This document shows positions 52,384 to 60,906 of a stretch of DNA of 64,000 nucleotides, in pieces. The notes beneath the pieces are model-generated. The model ran no database searches and was not told the origin of the DNA. It was given only the letters and a program-made list of their open reading frames with translations. Position numbers and translations under genes: made by a program. Within the stretch, counting starts at the first letter, position 1, and every line of letters begins with the position of its first letter. Where the stretch lies: the NCBI RefSeq assembly GCF_036181745.1, contig NZ_CP108080.1, forward strand, positions 7,009,501 to 7,073,500, read 5' to 3'. Origin of the DNA: Streptomyces sp. NBC_00259 (GTDB lineage Bacteria > Actinomycetota > Actinomycetes > Streptomycetales > Streptomycetaceae).

Positions 52384-53570
52384 CGGACGACCTGCGTATC
52401 GGTGTCATCGGCCTCGGGCTGCGCGGCAACCTCGCCGCTGTCGCGCACAGCCCGGGCGCCGGATCGGTCGTCGCCGCCGTCGCGGACACCGACCCGGCGG
52501 TGCTCGCGACCGTCGCGGACCGGTTCCTCGGCGCCGCCGCCGTCGCCGGCCATCGCACACTGCTCGACGACGACGGCATCGACGCCGTCCTCGTCCTCAC
52601 CCCGGACGACACCCACGAGGAGCTCGCCTGCGCCGCCCTGGAGGCGGGCAAGGCCGTGTTCCTCGAGAAGCCCATGCACATCACCGTCGAGGGCTGCGAC
52701 CGCATCCTGCGCACCGCGTACGAGACGGGCAGCCGGCTCTACGTCGGGCACAACATGCGGCACATGGGGGTCGTACGGCTGATGCGCGACATCATCGCGC
52801 GCGGTGACATCGGCGAGCCGAAGACCGTGTGGGTACGGCACTTCGTCTCGTACGGCGGCGACTACTACTTCAAGGACTGGCACGCCGACCGCCGGCGCAC
52901 CACCGGCCTGCTGCTGCAGAAGGCCGCGCACGATCTGGACGTCGTCCACTGGCTGGCCGGGGGTTACACCCAGCGCGTCAACGCCCTGGGCGACCTGATG
53001 GTGTACGGGGATCTGCCGCGACGGGAGCCGGACACCCCGCGGCCGGAGGGCTGGCTGCGGGAGTTCGAGTGGCCGCCGACCGAGCGCAAGGACCTGCACC
53101 ACGTCGTGGACGTCGAGGACGTGTCGGTGATGAACATGCGGCTCGACAACGGCGTCATCGCCGCGTACCAGCAGTGCCACTTCAGCCCCGACTACTGGCG
53201 TAACTACACGGTCATCGGCACCGAGGGCCGGCTGGAGAACTTCGGTGACCGGCCGGGGGACGAGGTCCGGGTCTGGAACACCGGTCCGAGCGACTACCGC
53301 GCGGACGCCGACGCGGTCCACAAGGTGCCCGATGCGACCGGCGGCCACGGCGGCGCCGACCAGCGGATCATGGAGGAGTTCTGCCGCTTCGCACGCGACG
53401 GCGGAGCCACGGACACCTCACCGGTCGCCGCCCGGATGAGCGTCGCCGCCGGCGTGATGGCCACGCGTTCCCTGCGCGAGGGCGGCGCGGCGTACGAGGT
53501 GCCACCCCTGGACCCGCGGCTGGCCGCGTACTTCGCGAACGGACAGCGACGCACGGAGGCGGTTCGGTAA
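52380..53570 (+). CDS. Gfo/Idh/MocA-family sugar dehydrogenase
   Basis: A 396-residue NAD(P)-dependent oxidoreductase, last gene of the importer operon. The dinucleotide fold is RIGVIGLGLRGNLAAVAHSP near residues 5-24, and the conserved VFLEKPMHITVEGCDRIL near 97-114 holds the catalytic EKP. The C-terminal beta-sheet domain includes YVGHNMRHMGVVRLMRDII and LLLQKAAHDLDVVHWLAGG near 175-195. It probably oxidises or dehydrates the imported sugar. The GTG at 52380 overlaps the binding-protein stop as GTGA. Confidence 0.92.
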   Translation: MTDDLRIGVIGLGLRGNLAAVAHSPGAGSVVAAVADTDPAVLATVADRFLGAAAVAGHRTLLDDDGIDAVLVLTPDDTHEELACAALEAGKAVFLEKPMHITVEGCDRILRTAYETGSRLYVGHNMRHMGVVRLMRDIIARGDIGEPKTVWVRHFVSYGGDYYFKDWHADRRRTTGLLLQKAAHDLDVVHWLAGGYTQRVNALGDLMVYGDLPRREPDTPRPEGWLREFEWPPTERKDLHHVVDVEDVSVMNMRLDNGVIAAYQQCHFSPDYWRNYTVIGTEGRLENFGDRPGDEVRVWNTGPSDYRADADAVHKVPDATGGHGGADQRIMEEFCRFARDGGATDTSPVAARMSVAAGVMATRSLREGGAAYEVPPLDPRLAAYFANGQRRTEAVR

Positions 53571-53585
53571 GGCTCCGGGCCGCAG

Positions 53586-53694
53586 GGCTCCCGCCCGCGA
53601 ACCGGACGGGAGCCGCCGCCGACCGCCGACCGCCGAACGCCGACCGTCGCGCCGGATTCCGCAACTGCCTCACGCAGCGGTTGAATCCGGCGCG
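53586..53694. terminator. Two hairpins between convergent genes
   Basis: GGCTCCCG at 53586-53593 pairs with CGGGAGCC at 53607-53614. Further on, CGCGCCGGATTC at 53648-53659 pairs with GAATCCGGCGCG at 53683-53694 around a 23-nt loop. They sit between the importer operon (rightward) and the MarR pair (leftward) and may serve both. The CCGACCGCCGA text between them is a short imperfect repeat. Confidence 0.75.
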
Positions 53695-53731
53695 GTCGTG
53701 CGACGGCACGCAACCGGCCGCTCCGCTCGGC

Positions 53732-54178
53732 CTACGCGGCCGCGTCGAGTTCGGCGTTCGCCCGTGCCAGGACCGTGGTCAGGACGCGGGCGGCGGTCTC
53801 CATGTCCTCCGCCGGGATTCCGCCGTACAGACGAGAGGTGATCGCGGCGGTCGCCTCCTTGAGACGGTGGCTCAACTCCTCGCCCGTGCCGGTGAGCCGG
53901 AGCCGCGAGGGATCGTCCGGTGCCGGTTCGACGAGCCGGGCCTCGGCGAGTTCGGTGAGGATCGCCGTGGCGGAGGTGTCGTCGACCTTCAGTCCGGTGG
54001 TCAGCCGGGTGGTCAGCTGCTCCCGGGCCATGCTGTCGCCGTTCCCCGCGAGCGCGTTGACGGCCACGGCGTGCTGGAACGTCGCCCCGCTGCCGGCCAG
54101 GGTCCGCTCCAGGACGGCGCGGGTCGCGTAGTGGGTCATGCCGATGGTCCGGCCGGTGAGCTTCGGTGCGGTGGACAT
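53732..54178 (-). CDS. MarR-like winged-helix protein
   Basis: A 148-residue protein with the MarR layout: a dimerisation helix start (THYATRAVLERTLAGSG), a winged-helix region (MAREQLTTRLTTGLKVDDTS, then LTELAEARLVEPAPDDPSRLRLTGTGEELSH) and C-terminal helices (ETAARVLTTVLARANAELD). It has the wing segment PDDPSRLRLTGTG near residues 92-104. It begins only 2 nt after the stop of the other MarR gene and is presumably translated from the same mRNA. It is a weaker family match than its neighbour, and could act as a second subunit or effector-sensing partner. Confidence 0.78.
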   Translation of the reverse strand: MSTAPKLTGRTIGMTHYATRAVLERTLAGSGATFQHAVAVNALAGNGDSMAREQLTTRLTTGLKVDDTSATAILTELAEARLVEPAPDDPSRLRLTGTGEELSHRLKEATAAITSRLYGGIPAEDMETAARVLTTVLARANAELDAAA

Positions 54179-54180
54179 GC

Positions 54181-54741
54181 CTACTCCTCGGTCTTGGTCT
54201 TCTTGCTCGGGCGCCCGGTGAGCGAGGCGCCGAGTGATACGTCGCCGGGTGGTACGTCGATCGGTGCTTCGAGCAGGGCCGTGAGCTCACGGGCGAACGC
54301 CTGCGTGCCCGGCCCCTCCAGCCCGCCGAGCGGCGCCAGCATCCCGTCCATGACCTGACGTACGACCGCGATCGCGCGTTCGGCGGCCTCCCGGCCCTCT
54401 TCGGTCAGCGACAGCTGGACCGCCCGGGTGTCGGCGGGGTCCTCCGCGCGCTCGATCAGGCCGGCGGCGGCCAGGGCTCGTGCCAGCTTCGAGACGTAGA
54501 GCGGTTCGAGGCCCGTGTGGTCGGCCAGCTGCCGCTGGCTGGGCCGCAGACCGGCGCGCTGCACGTCGTACAGCGAGCCCAGCAGGGAGTACTGAGCGTG
54601 CGTCACCCCCAGGGGTGCGAGCGCCCGGTCGACCGCCCCGCGCCACTTCATCGACAGGCGCCATACCAGAAATCCCGGCGTCGGTCCGGGCGTCGGGGCG
54701 TTTGTGGGGTCGTTCGTCGGTCGGCTCGACCTCTCGCTCAT
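54181..54741 (-). CDS. MarR-family transcriptional regulator
   Basis: A 186-residue regulator. The recognition region is LRPSQRQLADHTGLEPLYVS followed by KLARALAAAGLIERAEDPADTRAVQLSLTEEG near residues 66-116, with the DTRA wing typical of MarR. The first 22 residues are Pro/Thr-rich. The C-terminus is basic (GRPSKKTKTEE). It is the first gene of a two-gene operon with a second MarR-like protein. Direct repeats 14-39 nt upstream of the start are probable autoregulatory sites. Confidence 0.92.
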   Translation of the reverse strand: MSERSSRPTNDPTNAPTPGPTPGFLVWRLSMKWRGAVDRALAPLGVTHAQYSLLGSLYDVQRAGLRPSQRQLADHTGLEPLYVSKLARALAAAGLIERAEDPADTRAVQLSLTEEGREAAERAIAVVRQVMDGMLAPLGGLEGPGTQAFARELTALLEAPIDVPPGDVSLGASLTGRPSKKTKTEE

Positions 54742-54754
54742 GACGAATAGAGTA

Positions 54755-54780
54755 CATGGCTACTATGTCCATGGCTACTA
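54755..54780. promoter_or_regulatory. MarR operator candidate: spaced 11-bp direct repeat
   Basis: CATGGCTACTA occurs at 54755-54765 and again at 54770-54780, with starts 15 bp apart, upstream of the leftward MarR gene. The surroundings are A+T-rich compared with the genome (TAGAGTACATGGCTACTATG). This suits a repressor binding at its own promoter. Confidence 0.65.
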
Positions 54781-55026
54781 AAAGAGAGTCCAGGGCGTCC
54801 CAGGGCGCATTTCTCGGCCAGGACGGCGGGAAATTTCGGCCCTTCGTGCGAGGCCTCATACCAGAGCGGGACGCTCTACGGGCAAGTTTGTCAACTGCAC
54901 TCCGCACCTGAACGGTTGGCGACTACCGTGTGTGCCCAGTGATCAACGGTGGGCTCAACACACACCCTTGGCGCCGCCGCACACCGCTCGGTACACCGAA
55001 TCCTGGGCCACGTACCAAGGACGCTG

Positions 55027-56934
55027 ATGTCTCAACTTCGCGCACCCGCCGCGCGGCCGGACCGCCGCGAGGGCGGCGGGCGGCACGGCCGGTCGAGCGC
55101 CCGCTCTCTCTCCTCCGCGGGCAGGCCGCAGTCCACGCCGTCGACCCCCGAAGCCCGTATACGTCCCCAACTGCTGCGCACCGCCGTGCTGCCCGCCGTC
55201 GTCGTGGCGCTCAGCGGCGCCGCCGCGGTGCTGTTCACGATCCGCTCCACCGACGCACGGCCGTCGGCCGCGCTGTGGGTCGCGCTCGTCGGCTCCGCGG
55301 CCCTCGCCGTCGCCGCCGTGGTGGCGGCGGCGCTGGGCGCCGAACGCACCGCGAGATCGGTGCTCGACCGCGTCCACGGCCTGCGCCGCTCCAGCGCGCG
55401 CGGACAGGCCGAACTGCAGGCCGTCGTCGACGGCCTGCGGCGCGGCGAACGCCCGCCGGCCCGCGAGAGCCTGCCGGCCCCCGCCGCCGACGGCGACGAG
55501 TTCGACCTGCTGGCCCAGGAGCTGGGGCGGTCCTACGACGCCGCGGTGACCGCGGTGCTGCAGGCCTCCCGGCTCTCCAGCAGCGTGGGCAACGAACAGA
55601 AGGTCGAGGTCTTCGTCAATCTGGCCCGCCGCCTGCAGTCGCTCGTGCACCGCGAGATCCAGCTGCTCGACGAGCTGGAGAACGAGGTCGAGGACCCGGA
55701 GCTGCTCAAGGGCCTCTTCCACGTCGACCACCTCGCCACCCGTATCCGCCGGCACGCGGAGAACCTCGCGGTCCTCGGCGGCGCCATCTCCAGGCGCCAG
55801 TGGTCCAACCCGGTCACCATGACGGAGCTGCTCCGTTCCGCGATCGCCGAGGTGGAGCAGTACCCCCGGGTCAAACTGGTGCCGCCCATCGACGGCACCC
55901 TGCGCGGGCACGCCGTGGCCGACGTCATCCATCTGCTCGCCGAACTGGTCGAGAACGCCACGCTGTTCTCCGCGCCGCACACACAGGTCCTGCTGCGTGC
56001 CTCGCACGTCACGGCGGGCCTCGCCGTGGAGGTCGAGGACCGGGGCCTGGGCATGCCGGTCGCCGAGCAGAACAAGATGAACGCCCTGCTCGCCGACCCC
56101 GACCAGGTCAATGTGGCGCACCTCCTCCAGGACGGCCGCATCGGGCTGTTCGTGGTCTCCGCGCTCGCCCGCAGGCACGGCATCGCGGTGCGACTGCAGT
56201 CCAACATCTACGGCGGCATCCAGGCCGTACTGGTGCTGCCGCAGGGGCTGCTCGGCGTCGATCCCGGCGGCCAGGCGGGTACGGACCGGACGGCCGCCCC
56301 GCGTCATGGCGACCATCCGCCGGTGGCGGCGGCCGCCGTGGCGGGCGGAGTGGCCGGCCGCGAGCGGGCCTCCGCACCCGTCGGCGCCGCGCCGCATCCC
56401 GCCGAACAGCCGGCCCATGCCTCCGCGGAAGGGCCCCACACCGGCAGCCAGCGCACGCTGACCTACGCGACGAGCATGCCGGGCATGCCCCAGCAGCCGC
56501 CCCCGGCGGACGGTCAGGCGCCCGGACCGCTCCCGGTGCGCGGCGAGCATCCCGAGCGTCCCAACCCGGCCACCGGACGCCCCGGGGCCGGCCACAACGC
56601 GCCGCACCCGGGCGCACGGCCACCGGCCGCGCAGCCACCGGCCCCGCAGCCACCAGCCCCCCGGACCGCGCCGCCCGCGGCCGAGTCCCACGCCGTACGC
56701 GGCACCATGGGCCGCCCGCAGCTGCCCAAACGGCGGGCCCAGGAACACCTGGTGCCCCAGTTGCGAAGTGAGCCCCCCGCCCCGCGCAGTAGCGAGGACG
56801 AGGCGCTGCACGACCCCGGTCTGATGGCGGCCTTCCAGCGGGGCATCGGCCTGGCCGAGTCCCAGACGCAGGGCGCCTCCGTGGCGGCCCCGTCCCATGA
56901 ACCGCAGCAACAGGACGAAAACCACAAGGAGTAG
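55027..56934 (+). CDS. Conservon histidine-kinase-like protein (CvnA type)
   Basis: A 635-residue membrane protein, first gene of a conservon. Two hydrophobic helices lie near residues 48-100 (AVVVALSGAAAVLFTI and VALVGSAALAVAAVVAAAL). The cytoplasmic part has a coiled helix region with EVFVNLARRLQSLVHREIQLLDELE near 198-222, where a His is available, and the ATPase domain: N box ADVIHLLAELVENATLFS near 298-315, G1-like VEVEDRGLGMP and G2-like LLQDGRIGLFVVSALARRHG. About 200 C-terminal residues are Pro/Ala-rich and disordered. Conservons act as membrane sensor systems linked to a small GTPase. ATG at 55027 after AAGGA; an ORF start at 54949 seems too early. Confidence 0.9.
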   Translation: MSQLRAPAARPDRREGGGRHGRSSARSLSSAGRPQSTPSTPEARIRPQLLRTAVLPAVVVALSGAAAVLFTIRSTDARPSAALWVALVGSAALAVAAVVAAALGAERTARSVLDRVHGLRRSSARGQAELQAVVDGLRRGERPPARESLPAPAADGDEFDLLAQELGRSYDAAVTAVLQASRLSSSVGNEQKVEVFVNLARRLQSLVHREIQLLDELENEVEDPELLKGLFHVDHLATRIRRHAENLAVLGGAISRRQWSNPVTMTELLRSAIAEVEQYPRVKLVPPIDGTLRGHAVADVIHLLAELVENATLFSAPHTQVLLRASHVTAGLAVEVEDRGLGMPVAEQNKMNALLADPDQVNVAHLLQDGRIGLFVVSALARRHGIAVRLQSNIYGGIQAVLVLPQGLLGVDPGGQAGTDRTAAPRHGDHPPVAAAAVAGGVAGRERASAPVGAAPHPAEQPAHASAEGPHTGSQRTLTYATSMPGMPQQPPPADGQAPGPLPVRGEHPERPNPATGRPGAGHNAPHPGARPPAAQPPAPQPPAPRTAPPAAESHAVRGTMGRPQLPKRRAQEHLVPQLRSEPPAPRSSEDEALHDPGLMAAFQRGIGLAESQTQGASVAAPSHEPQQQDENHKE

Positions 56935-56941
56935 ATGCACC

Positions 56942-57376
56942 ATGGCGAGCGATGTGCCGACCGGCCATTCCTCGGATCTCGACTGGCTGCTCAGCGGTCT
57001 GGTCCAGCGGGTGCCGTACACCCGGAACGCGGTTCTGCTCTCCTCCGACGGCCTGGTGAGATCCGTGCACGGCCTCGACACCGACAGCGCCGACCACATG
57101 GCCGCCCTGGCGTCCGGGCTGTACTCGCTCGGCCGCAGCGCCGGTGCCCGGTTCGGCGACGGCGGGGAGGTGCGCCAGGTCGTGGTGGAACTCGACTCCA
57201 CCCTGCTGTTCGTGTCCACCGCCGGCTCGGGCACCTGTCTCGCCGTGCTGGCGGGGCGAGAGGCGGACGCGGCGGTCCTCGGCTACGAGATGGCGATGCT
57301 CGTCAAGAGCGTACGGCCGTATCTGGTCACCCCGGCCAGAGCGGCCACCGGGGCGCCGAGCGCCACGGGGCTCTGA
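56942..57376 (+). CDS. Roadblock/LC7-domain protein (CvnB type)
   Basis: A 144-residue roadblock protein, second member of the conservon. LDWLLSGLVQRVPYTRNAVLLSSDGL near residues 13-38 and VRQVVVELDSTLLFVSTAGSG near 78-98 are the two conserved blocks, followed by the helix YEMAMLVKSVRPYL. In related systems such proteins regulate the GTPase MglA-like partner, here CvnD. The ATG at 56942 follows AAGGAGTAGATGCACC. It lies 7 nt after the kinase-like gene and 2 nt before the DUF742 gene. Confidence 0.92.
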   Translation: MASDVPTGHSSDLDWLLSGLVQRVPYTRNAVLLSSDGLVRSVHGLDTDSADHMAALASGLYSLGRSAGARFGDGGEVRQVVVELDSTLLFVSTAGSGTCLAVLAGREADAAVLGYEMAMLVKSVRPYLVTPARAATGAPSATGL

Positions 57377-57378
57377 CC

Positions 57379-57750
57379 GTGGCGGCCCGGCAGGACGGGC
57401 CGTGGCTCGACGACGCGGCCGGCCGTCTGATCCGCCCCTACACGGTGAGCGGCGGCCGCACTCGTCCGACGGCCGCCCTCGATCTGCTCTCCCTGGTGAT
57501 GGCCACCGGTTCGGTCCCGCAGGGGCCGCTCGGGCCGGAGCACGCCCTGGCCCTCGGCCTGTGCGACGGTCCGACGTCGGTGGCGGAGATCTCGGCGCAC
57601 TTACGCCTCCCGGCGGTCGTCACCAAAGTGCTTCTCTCCGATCTCGTGGACTGCGGGGCGGTCACCGCTCGGGCGCCCCGCTTCCAGGAATCTCCCACCG
57701 ACCGTTCCTTGCTGGAGGCAGTGCTCGATGGCCTACGACGACGGCTTTGA
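57379..57750 (+). CDS. DUF742 protein (CvnC type) with an in-frame TTA codon
   Basis: A 123-residue protein with the DUF742 start LIRPYTVSGGRTRPTAALDLLSLV near residues 17-40 and the winged-helix-like stretch LCDGPTSVAEISAHLRLPAVVTKVLLSDLVDCGAV. Codon 75 (Leu in AHLRLP) is TTA at 57601-57603. TTA codons are rare in Streptomyces and read only by the bldA tRNA, so synthesis may be restricted to later growth. The GTG at 57379 lies 2 nt after the CvnB stop. The 3' end overlaps the GTPase gene by 23 nt. Confidence 0.92.
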   Translation: MAARQDGPWLDDAAGRLIRPYTVSGGRTRPTAALDLLSLVMATGSVPQGPLGPEHALALGLCDGPTSVAEISAHLRLPAVVTKVLLSDLVDCGAVTARAPRFQESPTDRSLLEAVLDGLRRRL

Positions 57751-58459
57751 CCACAGCCCTGGACACAGCCCTGACAACGGCCCCGAACACGGGACCGGAT
57801 TCGGGCCCGAACTCGGGCCCGGACCTGGTCCCGCGCACGGGCCCGGACACGACGCCAGCCCTCACCACCGGGCCGACCCCTTTCCCACCGCGCTGAAGAT
57901 CCTCGTCGCCGGCGGCTTCGGGGTGGGCAAGACGACCTTCGTGGGCGCGGTGAGCGAGATCGAACCGCTGAGCACCGAAGAGGTGCTGACCACCGTCAGC
58001 GTCGCGACCGACAGCCTGGAGGGGGTGGAGTCCAAGACCACCACCACGGTGGCGATGGACTTCGGACGGATCACCCTCGACGACCGGCACGTGCTCTATC
58101 TCTTCGGCACACCGGGCCAGGAGCGCTTCTGGTTCATGTGGGACGAGCTCTCCGAGGGCGCGCTCGGCGCGGTCGTCCTCGCCGACACGCGCCGACTGGA
58201 GGACAGCTTCTCCGCCGTCGACTTCTTCGAACGGCGCGGCCTCGGATTCGTCGTCGCCGTCAACGAGTTCGACGGTGCCTACCGTTACGAGGCGGAGGAG
58301 GTGCGGGCCGCGATCGACCTGAAACCCGAGGTCCCGGTGGTGCTCTGCGACGCCCGCACAGCCAGCTCCGGGATCAGCACCCTGGTCACCCTTCTCCAGC
58401 ATCTGCTCACCACCATCCCGGCACCGGCAGCGGCGCCGAGCTACGGAGCTCAGTCATGA
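57728..58459 (+). CDS. Small GTP-binding protein (CvnD type)
   Basis: A 243-residue GTPase of the conservon MglA-like branch. Residues 8-47 form an extended Gly/Pro/His-rich tail (PGPGPAHGPGHD). The G1 loop is VAGGFGVGKTTFVGAVSE near residues 61-78, a switch segment is TTVSVATDSLEGVESKTTTTVAMDFG near 90-115, G3 is LFGTPGQERFWFMW near 124-137 and VAVNEFDG near 176-183 replaces the usual N-K-x-D with N-E-F-D. The ATG at 57728 overlaps CvnC; the stop overlaps the GAF gene as ATGA. It is the likely output switch of the system. Confidence 0.93.
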   Translation: MAYDDGFDHSPGHSPDNGPEHGTGFGPELGPGPGPAHGPGHDASPHHRADPFPTALKILVAGGFGVGKTTFVGAVSEIEPLSTEEVLTTVSVATDSLEGVESKTTTTVAMDFGRITLDDRHVLYLFGTPGQERFWFMWDELSEGALGAVVLADTRRLEDSFSAVDFFERRGLGFVVAVNEFDGAYRYEAEEVRAAIDLKPEVPVVLCDARTASSGISTLVTLLQHLLTTIPAPAAAPSYGAQS

Positions 58460-59022
58460 CCTACGACCCGACCGGCCATCTGCTGCTCACCCCTGTCGAC
58501 CGGGAGGCTCCCGTGCGGGTGCAGCGGCTGCGTCAGCTGGGACTGGGCGACAGGCCCGATCCGGCGTTCGACGAGTTCGCCCACAAGCTCGCGGAAGTGA
58601 CCGGAGCGCCGTACTCGATGGTCAACTTCATCGACGAGAACCGGCAGTTCTTCGCGGGGCTGCACACGCCCGCGGGTACGCACTCGGGCAGCGACCTCCC
58701 GGGGGCGGCGGGCGGGGACGTCAGCCGGTTCATGGCGCGCGACCACGGCTACTGCCCGCATGTCGTGGTGCGGCGCAAGGCGCTCGTCCTGGAGGACGTC
58801 TGCGACTATCCGCGGTTCGCCGGCAACCCCGTCGTCGACGAGATCGGCATCCGCTCCTATCTCGGGGCGCCGCTCATCGACCGTACGGGCATCGCGCTCG
58901 GCACGATCTGCGTCGTGGACACCGAGCCGCGGCCGTGGGGCCGGGCGGGCCTGGAGACGATCAAGACGCTCGCCGCGGAGCTGATCGAGCAGATCCACCG
59001 CCGGGAGGACTCGCGGCTGTGA
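58456..59022 (+). CDS. GAF-domain protein encoded in the conservon
   Basis: A 188-residue GAF protein. The domain spans about residues 30-180 with GAPYSMVNFIDENRQFFAGL near 50-69, DHGYCPHVVVRRKALVLEDVCDYPRFAGN near 95-123 (including the Cys), and YLGAPLIDRTGIALGTICVVD near 136-156. It resembles the phytochrome-like GAFs that bind small ligands or chromophores. It is translated with CvnD through an ATGA overlap. In some other conservons the fifth gene encodes a cytochrome P450; here the GAF protein probably senses the signal. Confidence 0.88.
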   Translation: MTYDPTGHLLLTPVDREAPVRVQRLRQLGLGDRPDPAFDEFAHKLAEVTGAPYSMVNFIDENRQFFAGLHTPAGTHSGSDLPGAAGGDVSRFMARDHGYCPHVVVRRKALVLEDVCDYPRFAGNPVVDEIGIRSYLGAPLIDRTGIALGTICVVDTEPRPWGRAGLETIKTLAAELIEQIHRREDSRL

Positions 59023-59033
59023 CCGATGTGAAG

Positions 59034-59073
59034 TGACGTCCCCGGGGCCGATCGCGTGCCACCGGGGACGTCA
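59034..59073. terminator. Hairpin ending the conservon
   Basis: TGACGTCCCCGG at 59034-59045 pairs perfectly with CCGGGGACGTCA at 59062-59073 (12 bp, 16-nt loop), 12 nt after the GAF gene stop. Confidence 0.9.
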
Positions 59074-59128
59074 TGTGTCCGGACCGGCCGGTCTCGCGCC
59101 GGTTCCCTGTCCTGTCCGCTCTCCGGGG

Positions 59129-59230
59129 GTCCCTGCGGGTCTCTGCGGGTCTCTGCGGGTCTCCGCGGGTCTCCGCGCGTCCGCGTCCGCGTCCCCGTCC
59201 TGGTTCACGTCCCCGTCCCCGTCCCGGGCC
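59129..59230. repeat. Low-complexity tandem repeat block
   Basis: GGGTCTCTGC-type decamers are repeated about five times with single-base changes (GGGTCTCTGC, GGGTCTCCGC), and then a GTCCGCGTCC / CCCGTCCC hexamer-like pattern runs to the acyl-CoA dehydrogenase stop. No gene is present. Probably slippage-prone spacer. Confidence 0.75.
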
Positions 59231-60427
59231 TCAGACCAGGGCCTCCATCCGCGTCAGCTCCGACAGACGCTCCGACCACTGCCCCTTCGACGTACCGAGC
59301 GCCACCTCGGCCAGCCGCAGCAGCTGGATGTCGGAGGTACCCGCGGGCGCGAAGATGTGGTGAGCGTCGCGGAGATACCGCTCGATGGGACGGTCGGTGA
59401 ACAGCCCGGCCGCCGCGTGGATCTCCATCGCGTTGCGCGCCGAGTCGAGCGCGGACTCCACGTTGACCAGCTTCGCGTTCATCAACTCGGCGTCGCAGGG
59501 CAGCCCCTGGTCCAGCAGATGCACCGCGTGGTACGCGGCGAGCCGCGCCGTCATCAGCCGTGACTGGAGCTGTCCGAGCTTCAGCTTGATGGACGGCAGT
59601 TCGTGGAGCGGCTTGCCGTAGCGCCGGCGCTCCGCACAGAACCGGCTGGTCTCCTCCAGGATCGCCTGGTGCAGGCCGAGGGCCACGGCGGTCAGATTGG
59701 CCCGGCCGTAGAGCACGCTGGAGGAGTAGGCGACGGCGAGGCCGGAGCCCTCCGCGCCGAGCCTGTTGTCCACCGGCACCCGGCAGTTGTCGAAGAGCAG
59801 CTCGCCGAAGCTGAACCCGTGCAGCCCCATCGTCGGCTTCTGCTCGCCTATGTGGAACCCCGGCCGGGACGACTCGACGAGGAAGGCGGTGAGCCCCTGG
59901 GAGCCCGGCCCCGTACGGACCACCACACCGTGCAGATCGCCGACATGACTGTTGCCGACGTACACCTTCTGGCCGTTGAGGACGTAGTCGTCGCCGTCAC
60001 GGACGGCGGTGGCGGTCATCCCCAGCACATGGCCGCCCGACTCGGGTTCGGTGACCGCGATCGTCGGCAGACACTCGCCCGCCGCGATCGCCGGGAGCCA
60101 GGTCTTCTTCTGCTCCTCGCTCCCGAAGTGGACGATCTTGGCGACGCCCAGCTGGGAGGCCTGGACCATGGCCCCCATCGCGCCGCTCACGCGCGACAGT
60201 TCCTCGATGATGATGGTCTTCGCGAGATGTCCTGCCCCCATCCCGCCGTGCGCCTTGCCGATGGTCGCTCCGAGCCAGCCCTGCCGCGCGATCAGCCGCG
60301 ACAACTCGCCGTGAACCGTGCGGGCCGCCTCCATGGCGGGAACCCGCGGGCGTACCTCGCTCTCCGCGAAGAGCCGGACCTGGTCCCGGAGCTGGTGATG
60401 AAGTCGACCGGCGAAATACCCGTCCAT
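59231..60427 (-). CDS. Acyl-CoA dehydrogenase family protein
   Basis: A 398-residue flavoprotein. The FAD-binding signature TIAVTEPESGGHVLGMTATAVRD near residues 120-142 and the later QTRRRYGKPLHE-like block FCAERRRYGKPLHELPSIKLKLGQLQ near 255-280 are diagnostic. The C-terminus has EIHAAAGLFTDRPIERYLRDAHHIFAPAGTSDIQLLRLAEV, the normal end of the family. It oxidises an acyl-CoA to the 2-enoyl form; chain length is unknown. I chose the ATG at 60427, with GAGGAGG 8 nt upstream; the frame is open to 60490. Confidence 0.94.
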   Translation of the reverse strand: MDGYFAGRLHHQLRDQVRLFAESEVRPRVPAMEAARTVHGELSRLIARQGWLGATIGKAHGGMGAGHLAKTIIIEELSRVSGAMGAMVQASQLGVAKIVHFGSEEQKKTWLPAIAAGECLPTIAVTEPESGGHVLGMTATAVRDGDDYVLNGQKVYVGNSHVGDLHGVVVRTGPGSQGLTAFLVESSRPGFHIGEQKPTMGLHGFSFGELLFDNCRVPVDNRLGAEGSGLAVAYSSSVLYGRANLTAVALGLHQAILEETSRFCAERRRYGKPLHELPSIKLKLGQLQSRLMTARLAAYHAVHLLDQGLPCDAELMNAKLVNVESALDSARNAMEIHAAAGLFTDRPIERYLRDAHHIFAPAGTSDIQLLRLAEVALGTSKGQWSERLSELTRMEALV

Positions 60428-60906
60428 CGCGAGCCCTCCTCTGCGAAACGCCTGCTCGCGCGTGTGTTCGAGCAGGTGGTGCATCGGCATGGTCCCGTCC
60501 CGTGCAGGCCGACCACATCATGGTGTTGATCGCTTACGGACGGTACAACATCGTGGCCAAGTTTGGCCGAAATGCGGTCCCTTGATGTGTGATTGGGTGT
60601 GCGTCGTCGGTGGTAGTGGCCTGTCCGGTCCCACCCGTAGGGCATTCCCACGGGGCCTGTTTCTGCCACATGCCATCGGCAAAGGTTTGGTGGGCATATG
60701 GCACTGAGGGACAGCATTCCGCTTCCGGTGGCCCGTGAACAGGCCCGGAAGCCACGGGAGTCCACTCAACTCCCCTGTGGGGCCCTACGTTGCCCTACGG
60801 CGGTCGATGCCGTGGCATGCCTCACCCCGGCGTACGGACGTACCACCCGGCGTGTACCCCCGGTCGGTGCGCCGCCCGAGAGCGTCCCGAACGGGCTCGA
60901 TGCTCA
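60428..60906. other. Intergenic stretch before the LacI gene
   Basis: About 480 bases without a supported gene. It holds the promoter of the leftward acyl-CoA dehydrogenase gene and the downstream end of the leftward LacI gene. Open frames run across it (for example from 60698 rightward), but they enter the LacI gene antisense and lack coding character. I see only a CCAAGTTTGG palindrome near 60560. Confidence 0.5.
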
